From Paramuribaculum sp. (lineage in GTDB: Bacteria > Bacteroidota > Bacteroidia > Bacteroidales > Muribaculaceae), in contig JAIDXU010000284.1 in the NCBI GenBank assembly GCA_029058455.1, positions 1-12,540 on the forward strand: a stretch of 12,540 nt of DNA, read 5' to 3'. The position numbers and the translations under genes are program-made. The notes under the pieces are model-generated. The model made no database searches and was not told the origin of the DNA. It saw only the letters and a list, made by a program, of their open reading frames with translations. Of this stretch, positions 7,767 through 12,540 are shown one piece after another (the stretch's first letter is position 1; each line of letters starts with the position of its first letter).

Positions 7767-8780
7767 GTGAAAAAATTTATATTTCCATCAGTCATGATTC
7801 TTGTCGCAGCTATGATGTCGTCTGCCTCTTGCAGCGGCAAGGTCAGCTCCACACCCGCTGAACAGAATATCGAGGAGATAGTTGCAGAATCTCCCGGCAA
7901 TATGTTTTCGGCTGACACATCATTCAGCTACGTCAAAGCTCAGGTTGACTTCGGGCCCCGAACTCCCGGCTCGGAAGCCCATGATGCATGCGCCCGCTGG
8001 ATTGTCTCCGAACTCAAGAGACATGGAGCCGACACTGTAATGGTGCAGCGTGGCGAAGTTGTCGATCCGGTTAGAGGCTCCAAACTCCCTGTTTCAAATA
8101 TCTTGGGTCGCTACAATCCACAGGCCAAAGACCGTCTCATGCTTGTGGCTCATTACGACACGCGCCCCTGGGCTGACGAGGAAGATAATCCGGATCTGCA
8201 CAATACTCCTATCGACGGAGCCAACGACGGTGGCTCGGGCGTGGGTGTCATGCTTGAACTTGCCCGCCAGCTCGGCATTGAAAGTCCTGAGATTGGAGTT
8301 GACTTTCTATTTGTCGACGCCGAGGATTCTGGCACTTCAGGTGATCACCCCGACGCAAATCTTTCTTGGGCGCTCGGTTCTCAGTATTGGGTAGAAAACA
8401 CCGATTATTCACGTCTCGCCCTTCAGCCCAGACTAGTGATTGTACTTGACATGGTAGGAGGTCTTAATGCCCGATTCCACCGCGAGCAATTTTCAACCGC
8501 CTACTACCCTGCCGAGGTCAACCGAGTTTGGGCGATAGCCCGTCAGGCCGGCTATGGCGACAGGTTTGTCAACGAGCAGGGAGGTCCGATTCTCGACGAC
8601 CATCTCCCGTTTATACGCAAAGGTATTCCGGCAATCGACATTGTGGAAAGTAAATCCTCGGCTACCGGCTCATTTCCCGCCACATGGCACACTCTCTCCG
8701 ACAATATTCAAAATATCTCACCCGAATCGCTTAAAGCTGTCGGAGCGACAATGCTCCACCTCATCCGTACCGGCTTTTAA
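7767..8780 (+). CDS. Glutaminyl-peptide cyclotransferase (type II glutaminyl cyclase, M28 fold), lipoprotein
   Basis: The protein has 337 residues if GTG 7767 is the start (VKKFIFPSVMILVAA). An in-frame TTG at 7749 would add six residues ahead of the basic N-terminus, and ATG 7794 would lose the two lysines. The signal sequence ends SSASC, a loose lipobox, so it is probably a lipoprotein. The core is an M28-type zinc fold with the glutaminyl cyclase signature: AHYDTRPWAD (128-137), DGANDGGSG with zinc ligand Asp154, FVDAEDSG with Glu186/Asp187 in place of the Glu-Glu pair of mammalian enzymes, DDHLPFIRKGIPAIDIV with Asp277, and WHTLSDN with Trp307 and zinc ligand His308. These enzymes convert N-terminal Gln to pyroglutamate. 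In Bacteroidota this modifies many exported proteins after signal-peptidase cleavage. An aminopeptidase role is the alternative, but DDHxPF plus WHT argue for the cyclase. Confidence 0.85.
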   Translation: MKKFIFPSVMILVAAMMSSASCSGKVSSTPAEQNIEEIVAESPGNMFSADTSFSYVKAQVDFGPRTPGSEAHDACARWIVSELKRHGADTVMVQRGEVVDPVRGSKLPVSNILGRYNPQAKDRLMLVAHYDTRPWADEEDNPDLHNTPIDGANDGGSGVGVMLELARQLGIESPEIGVDFLFVDAEDSGTSGDHPDANLSWALGSQYWVENTDYSRLALQPRLVIVLDMVGGLNARFHREQFSTAYYPAEVNRVWAIARQAGYGDRFVNEQGGPILDDHLPFIRKGIPAIDIVESKSSATGSFPATWHTLSDNIQNISPESLKAVGATMLHLIRTGF

Positions 8781-8812
8781 GCAATCTTAATTCTAAATTC
8801 ACACCAAAATTC

Positions 8813-9268
8813 ATGAGCAATACAACTCCTTCGATTGATCAAATTCAAGAGCAGATAATAGACGAATTTGCCGGTATAGACGATTGGATGGACCGATATG
8901 GCATGATAATCGACCTCGGAAATTCACTTCCGCCCATTGATGAATCACTAAAGACTCCCGATCATCTTATTGAGGGATGTCAGAGCCGGGTATGGCTTGA
9001 CGCAACTCTCTCGCCTGATGGCAAAGTGAACTATACCGCCGACTCCGACGCCATAATAGTGAAAGGAATCATCGCTTTACTTATATCAGTGCTCAACGAT
9101 CATACTCCCGACGAGATTCTCGCCTCCGACCTTCACTTCATCTCGGCTATCGGATTGTCGGAAAATCTCTCCCCCACCCGCTCAAACGGACTTCTCGCTA
9201 TGGTGAAACAGATGCGCATGTATGCCCTCGCCTATAAAACCAAGCTTGACGCATCAACTCCTTCCTGA
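8813..9268 (+). CDS. sufE: SufE family sulfur-acceptor protein
   Basis: This 151-residue cytoplasmic protein has the SufE fold. It opens with a helix carrying IQEQIIDEFAGIDDWMDRYGM, followed by IIDLGNSLPP, then the active-site loop EGCQSRVW with Cys56, the residue that accepts persulfide sulfur from the cysteine desulfurase SufS. A central domain with SDAIIVKGIIALLI and a C-terminal helix (GLLAMVKQMRMYALAY) complete the family pattern. It feeds sulfur to Fe-S cluster assembly. The usual partners (SufBCD, SufS) are not in this window; stand-alone sufE genes are common in Bacteroidales. It begins 32 bases after the cyclase gene and ends 33 bases before the transporter, consistent with one transcript. 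ATG 8813 is the natural start. Confidence 0.9.
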   Translation: MSNTTPSIDQIQEQIIDEFAGIDDWMDRYGMIIDLGNSLPPIDESLKTPDHLIEGCQSRVWLDATLSPDGKVNYTADSDAIIVKGIIALLISVLNDHTPDEILASDLHFISAIGLSENLSPTRSNGLLAMVKQMRMYALAYKTKLDASTPS

Positions 9269-9301
9269 TAATTAAATACAATATCAAATAAATCAATCAT
9301 T

Positions 9302-10996
9302 ATGTTTAAAAACCAACCGGCAGGCCTATATATCCTGTCACTTGCTAACACCGGCGAGCGCTTTGGTTACTACACCATGCTTGCCATTTTCCTGCTGTTT
9401 TTGCAGGCGAAATTCGGCTTCGACTCCACCGTCTCGGGCCAGATCTATTCTATTTTCCTCGCTTTAGTCTACTTCATGCCTCTTATCGGCGGTTGGCTGG
9501 CTGATAAATGGAACTTCAACAAGTGTGTCATGACAGGCATCGGAGTGATGTTTGTTGGCTATCTCATAATGTCGATTCCCACCGACATCCGCAGCACCAC
9601 CTCTCTGGTTATTCTCTGCTGCGCTCTCGCTCTCATCGCCATAGGCACCGGTTTGTTTAAAGGTAATCTTCAGGTTATGGTGGGCGACCTCTATAACGAA
9701 GCCCGATATTCAAATCAGCGCGACACCGCATTCTCATTGTTCTATATGGCCATCAACATCGGCTCGCTCTTTGCTCCCGCCGTTGCCACATGGATGACCA
9801 ACATCGCAATGCAGGCCGAGGGTCTCACTTATGTATCATCACTCCCCGCTCTTTGTAATGCCTATCTCAGCGGCGCTGAAAACGGTGCCGAACTCATACA
9901 GGTCATTACCGAAAATGGCATGGCTGTCAGCTCAAATCTCACCGAGTTTGCCAACAACTATATCACTACCCTCACCACCGGCTACGGATATGCCTTTGCT
10001 GTGGCATGTGGATCGCTTATCGTAAGCTTCCTCATCTATTTCCTCGGCCGTCCCACCTATCGCCACATCCTCACCGGCAATAAAAACGACGCCAAAACCT
10101 CGACTGTCAACGCACCCGAACTTACTCCCGCCCAGACCAAGGCAAGAGTCGTGGCTCTTCTTCTTGTGTTTGCCGTGGTGATTTTCTTCTGGATGGTATT
10201 CCACCAGAATGGCGCAACTCTCACCGAATTTGCCAAAAGCTGCACATCACCCGAATCATTTGGCTGGACCCGCATTGGATTCAACGTATGGGCTCTTGTT
10301 ACGATCATCGTTGGCGTTTACGCTCTTTTCAGCATCTTCCAGAGCAAGTCAGGTGCCGGCAAAGCTATCTCGGCAATCATTCTCTGTGCAGTCGGCGTAG
10401 GCCTCTATTTCTTCTATCAGAACACTCCCGAACCTGTTAGCGGCATTCAGCCCCAGCAGTATCAGCAGTTCAATCCCTTCTATGTAGTGGCTCTCACCCC
10501 TGTGAGCCTCGCAATCTTCGGATGGCTTGCCAGCCGTAAGAAAGAGCCCTCGGCTCCCCGCAAGATCGGCTATGGTATGATTATGGCCGCTGTAGCCTAC
10601 GGAGTAATGATGATCGGCTCATTCGCCATTGTCGGCACTTCAGGCTCGGTATCTCCCAACTGGCTTATCTCAACCTATCTTCTCCTCACCTTCGCCGAAC
10701 TACTCCTCTCACCGATGGGTATATCTTTTGTCAGCAAAGTAGCTCCTCCCAAACTCAAAGGCTCGATGATGGGCGGATGGTTTGCCGCTACCGCTATCGG
10801 TAACTACCTCGTGTCGATTCCCATGCTCCTCTGGGGCAAAATTAATGTATGGGTACTGTGGGCCATCCTCATCGGTATCTGTCTTGTCAGCGCCCTCTTC
10901 ATCTTCTCAATCATGAAACGTCTTGAAGCCGCCACCGGTGATGCTCCTGCTCCCGATGTTGATCAGCTCGAGACCGTTGAAGATGACGCCATCTGA
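9302..10996 (+). CDS. Proton-coupled oligopeptide transporter (POT/PTR2, MFS)
   Basis: This 564-residue inner-membrane protein has many hydrophobic segments and the POT family marks. It would import di- or tripeptides with protons. Visible motifs are NTGERFGYY (16-24) in the position of ExxERFxYY, GTGLFKGN with Lys120, FYMAINIG (147-154) matching the second PTR2 signature, and FAELLLSPMG with Glu466, the conserved acidic residue of the C-terminal half. Two positions differ from well-studied POTs: Asn16 replaces the first Glu of ExxER, and FHQ (His301) stands where many POTs carry an acidic residue in TM7. A long insert at about 165-215 lies between predicted membrane segments, and the C-terminal tail is acidic. 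It follows sufE by 33 bases and is closed by a strong terminator, so it is the last gene of its unit. Family is sure; substrate and coupling are inferred. Confidence 0.9.
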   Translation: MFKNQPAGLYILSLANTGERFGYYTMLAIFLLFLQAKFGFDSTVSGQIYSIFLALVYFMPLIGGWLADKWNFNKCVMTGIGVMFVGYLIMSIPTDIRSTTSLVILCCALALIAIGTGLFKGNLQVMVGDLYNEARYSNQRDTAFSLFYMAINIGSLFAPAVATWMTNIAMQAEGLTYVSSLPALCNAYLSGAENGAELIQVITENGMAVSSNLTEFANNYITTLTTGYGYAFAVACGSLIVSFLIYFLGRPTYRHILTGNKNDAKTSTVNAPELTPAQTKARVVALLLVFAVVIFFWMVFHQNGATLTEFAKSCTSPESFGWTRIGFNVWALVTIIVGVYALFSIFQSKSGAGKAISAIILCAVGVGLYFFYQNTPEPVSGIQPQQYQQFNPFYVVALTPVSLAIFGWLASRKKEPSAPRKIGYGMIMAAVAYGVMMIGSFAIVGTSGSVSPNWLISTYLLLTFAELLLSPMGISFVSKVAPPKLKGSMMGGWFAATAIGNYLVSIPMLLWGKINVWVLWAILIGICLVSALFIFSIMKRLEAATGDAPAPDVDQLETVEDDAI

Positions 10997-11019
10997 TAAA
11001 CCTGTCTGAAACAAACACC

Positions 11020-11065
11020 AGTCGGGTCGGCCGCATGATTATGCAGTCGACCCGACTTTCTTTTT
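11020..11065 (+). terminator. Strong rho-independent terminator after the POT transporter
   Basis: AGTCGGGTCG (11020-11029) pairs perfectly with CGACCCGACT (11048-11057). The stem continues inward for seven more positions with one mismatch (11030-11036 with 11041-11047) around a GATT loop. A T-rich tract (11057-11065, interrupted by one C) follows. It ends the transcription unit of the glutaminyl cyclase, sufE and transporter genes. Confidence 0.9.
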
Positions 11066-11155
11066 GAGGGTAAGATGATTGTGAAAACAATTTCTATTCC
11101 CTATATGTTAATATGATAACAAACCCAAGTTTCTAATCCGAAAAAACACACCGCT

Positions 11156-11344
11156 ATGATCGACTTCCAGCCCCACGCCTTTATTGCATGGCTTATTATA
11201 ATTGCCTCTGTTTGCATTGCTGTGCTCATCGGCAAAATGATCGACTATGTTTATTTCCATAGACATGCCGCCCAAAATCCCTCTGTGCAGCCAGTCATAG
11301 CTGTGAACGAGAAAAAAAATAAGACAATTTTTCCGCACGTCTGA
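11156..11344 (+). CDS. Possible small single-pass membrane protein
   Basis: An open frame of 62 residues starts at ATG 11156. It has one clear hydrophobic segment (AWLIIIASVCIAVLIG, about residues 11-26), followed by a basic, aromatic stretch (YVYFHRH) and a polar tail (EKKNK). Codon use resembles the neighbouring genes, with GCC, ATC and CTC present. The gene lies after a strong terminator, so it needs its own promoter, and I see no good TAnnTTTG box upstream. Its last codons overlap the presumed -33 element of the tRNA promoter. I do not recognise a family. It may be a genuine small membrane protein or a chance frame. Confidence 0.4.
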   Translation: MIDFQPHAFIAWLIIIASVCIAVLIGKMIDYVYFHRHAAQNPSVQPVIAVNEKKNKTIFPHV

Positions 11345-11361
11345 AAAAATTGCTAACTTTG
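11330..11361 (+). promoter_or_regulatory. Promoter of the tRNA-Pro gene
   Basis: TAACTTTG at 11354-11361 is an exact -7 box, identical to that of the glutaminyl cyclase promoter. TTTC at 11330-11333, 20 bases upstream, is a one-mismatch -33 element. Transcription would start near 11365, leaving about 14 bases of 5' leader for RNase P to remove. Confidence 0.65.
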
Positions 11362-11378
11362 CAGCGATTTTAAGTCGG

Positions 11379-11451
11379 CGGGGTGTAGCACAGTTGGCAG
11401 CGCGCCACGTTCGGGACGTGGAGGTCGGAAGTTCGAGTCTTCTCACCCCGA
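11379..11451 (+). tRNA. tRNA-Pro (anticodon CGG)
   Basis: A complete cloverleaf is visible. The acceptor stem CGGGGTG (11379-11385) pairs with CACCCCG (11444-11450), and the discriminator is A11451. The D arm holds AGTTGG. The anticodon stem CCACG/CGTGG encloses TTCGGGA with anticodon CGG at 11412-11414 and G37, as expected for proline. The T arm is GGAAG, TTCGAGT, CTTCT. The first pair C1-G72 is the usual bacterial tRNA-Pro identity feature. CCA is not encoded. The tRNA reads CCG codons. Confidence 0.96.
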
Positions 11452-11466
11452 CATAATTTCAATAAT

Positions 11467-11499
11467 GGGGCTGTGTCAAAATAGGCGCAGCCTCTTTTT
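11467..11499 (+). repeat. Hairpin at the presumed IS left end, also able to act as the tRNA terminator
   Basis: GGGGCTGTGTC (11467-11477) pairs with GGCGCAGCCTC (11484-11494) over 11 positions, three of them G-T wobbles, with a six-base AAAATA loop. Five T follow (11495-11499). It reads equally well as the tip of an IS terminal repeat and as a rho-independent terminator for tRNA-Pro; both may be true. Confidence 0.65.
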
Positions 11500-11521
11500 G
11501 TAACGTGCTGTAAAACATAAA

Positions 11522-11555
11522 ACAAAGCCCTGACTTTCGCAAGCCGGGGCTTTGT
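11522..11555 (+). repeat. Subterminal hairpin ahead of the transposase gene
   Basis: ACAAAGCCCTG (11522-11532) pairs with CGGGGCTTTGT (11545-11555): 11 base pairs with one T-G wobble and a 12-base loop. The right arm contains the TTTG (11551-11554) that serves as -33 element of the transposase promoter. The hairpin may block read-through from outside or bind transposase; there is no T-run directly after it. Confidence 0.7.
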
Positions 11556-11581
11556 CATGTCAAAAAGTTTTTGTAACTTTA
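11551..11581 (+). promoter_or_regulatory. Promoter of the IS transposase gene
   Basis: TTTG at 11551-11554, a 19-base spacer and TAACTTTA at 11574-11581 match the Bacteroides consensus except for the last base of the -7 box. The start of transcription would be near 11585, giving a leader of about 15 bases before ATG 11600. Confidence 0.55.
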
Positions 11582-11599
11582 TGACAAACAAACAATTAA

Positions 11600-12540
11600 A
11601 TGTCTACAAAGTTACATACAAAATCTTACAGTAACAACGACAGACTGTTTTTTCTGCTAAATCCCAATGAAGATATAGCGGAAAACGATCCTGTGCGTGT
11701 TGTCGATGCCGTTGTAGAGAGTCTCGATCTCAAGGAGTTCAAAAAACTGTATCGAGAACGAGGTCGTTGTCCGTACCACCCGAAGATGATGCTCAAGGTC
11801 ATCCTGTATGCCTACATGAACAACATCTACTCATGTCGCAAAATAGAGCGTCAGGTTCAGCGAGATATCCACTATATCTGGCTGGCGGCACATGAGCGTC
11901 CGGATTACGTGACAATCAACTGCTTCCGCAATCGTGTTAAGAAAGAGATCAACAACATCTTCACGCAGGTGGTACTTCTGCTGGCGGAGCGCGGTTTTAT
12001 CACGCTTGATGTGGAATATATAGACGGCACGAAGATAGAATCCAAAGCCAACAAGTACACCTTTGTATGGCGTAAGATCGTGGAGAAGAACCGGGCAAAG
12101 CTACAGGAGAAAATCCGGGTGCTGCTCGAGCAGATTGACGAGGTTATCGCACAGGATAAGGCTGCCGAATCTGAGTCGGTAGAGTTCACCCCCGAGACTC
12201 TGACGTCCATTATCGGAGATCTGAAAGACGCTCTTTCGACTGAACCGGAACCCGCGGACAAGAATCAGAAGAAGCAGCTCCGCGAAAAGAAGAAACAGAT
12301 AAAGGAACTGGAAAAACATCGGGACAAACTCAGTGAGTACGATGGCCGGCTGGAACAGATCGAAGAGCGCAACTCCATGTCGAAGTCCGACCCCGACGCC
12401 ACGTTCATGCGCATGAAAGAAGACGCGATGAACAACGGCCAGACCAAGCCCGGATACAACCTACAGATCTCTGCCGAAAACCAGTTCATCACCGACTTCG
12501 CCCTGTTCCCCAATCCCACCGACACACTCACGCTGATACC
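11600..12540 (+). CDS. IS1182 family transposase (DDE type), 3' end outside window
   Basis: The frame opens at ATG 11600 and stays open to the window edge, giving the first 313 residues of a protein expected to reach roughly 500-550. The N-terminal part, about residues 20-125, is the DUF772-type domain of this family ([41 protein letters not shown]). Asp142 in [18 protein letters not shown] is the likely first catalytic Asp of the DDE triad. A charged, helix-rich insertion with coiled-coil character follows (about 165-260, many Lys/Glu/Gln). Then comes [18 protein letters not shown] and KPGYNLQIS, the conserved segment before the second catalytic Asp, which is off the window. The protein cuts and rejoins the IS ends. 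No frameshift or stop is seen in the part shown. Confidence 0.88.
   Translation, partial: MSTKLHTKSYSNNDRLFFLLNPNEDIAENDPVRVVDAVVESLDLKEFKKLYRERGRCPYHPKMMLKVILYAYMNNIYSCRKIERQVQRDIHYIWLAAHERPDYVTINCFRNRVKKEINNIFTQVVLLLAERGFITLDVEYIDGTKIESKANKYTFVWRKIVEKNRAKLQEKIRVLLEQIDEVIAQDKAAESESVEFTPETLTSIIGDLKDALSTEPEPADKNQKKQLREKKKQIKELEKHRDKLSEYDGRLEQIEERNSMSKSDPDATFMRMKEDAMNNGQTKPGYNLQISAENQFITDFALFPNPTDTLTLI

Larger units (their letters stand above)
11467..12540 (+). mobile_element. IS1182-type insertion sequence, left part (right end outside window)
   Basis: The element is called from its transposase and from GGGGCTGTGTCAAAAT at 11467, which has the look of a left terminal inverted repeat of IS1182-family elements. 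It begins 15 bases after the tRNA-Pro gene. The right inverted repeat and any target duplication lie beyond the window, so the left boundary is inferred, not proved. The transposase frame is intact as far as it can be read, so the copy may be active. Confidence 0.65.

Noticed and set aside
11905..12531. Several overlapping minus-strand frames opposite the transposase
   Set aside because: Serine- and phenylalanine-rich complements of the Lys/Glu/Gln-rich transposase coiled-coil region, not genes.
1..12540. CRISPR array, phage or defence system
   Set aside because: No regularly spaced repeats, phage genes, nucleases or toxin-antitoxin pairs were seen; the only mobile DNA is the partial IS at the right edge.

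Overview
The window comes from a member of the Bacteroidota, most likely order Bacteroidales and possibly a Muribaculaceae-type gut bacterium. The evidence is promoters of the Bacteroides type (TTTG, about 19 bases, TAnnTTTG), start codons without Shine-Dalgarno sequences, exported proteins whose predicted mature N-terminus is Gln, a type II glutaminyl cyclase, and a moderately GC-rich codon usage heavy in GCC and CTC. The family-level guess is impression only. All genes I can support lie on the + strand.

Layout. (1) 2-178: C-terminal end of an unrecognised gene. (2) 251-562: small TfoX N-terminal-domain protein. (3) 719-7714: compact four-gene block. It encodes a 1008-residue exported TPR solenoid, a 600-residue outer-membrane beta-barrel (gap 12 bases), a soluble polyprenol-phosphate mannosyltransferase-type GT2 enzyme (gap 20 bases) and a class I dihydroorotase (14-base overlap). 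(4) 7731-11065: a second unit that opens with a textbook Bacteroides promoter. It encodes a glutaminyl cyclase lipoprotein, SufE and a POT/PTR2 peptide transporter, and closes with a strong rho-independent terminator. (5) 11156-11344: possible small single-pass membrane protein. (6) 11379-11451: tRNA-Pro(CGG) with its own promoter. (7) From about 11467 to the window end: the left part of an IS1182-type insertion sequence. It has terminal and subterminal hairpins, a promoter and the first 313 codons of the transposase.

How the genes work together. The TPR protein and the barrel look like partners, with a periplasmic solenoid beneath an outer-membrane barrel. Both have predicted signal-peptidase I sites that expose Gln27. 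The glutaminyl cyclase 2 kb downstream is the enzyme expected to turn such N-terminal Gln into pyroglutamate. The window therefore holds both the modifier and two probable substrates. The mannosyltransferase and dihydroorotase are housekeeping functions (lipid-linked mannose donor; pyrimidine synthesis) carried on the same probable transcript.

Most of the window is ordinary core genome. The TPR/barrel pair is the least-understood part and the best candidate for an undescribed envelope system. Other points worth checking are the promoter lying almost on the cyclase start codon, the altered proton-coupling residues in the POT transporter, and the IS that begins 15 bases after the tRNA.
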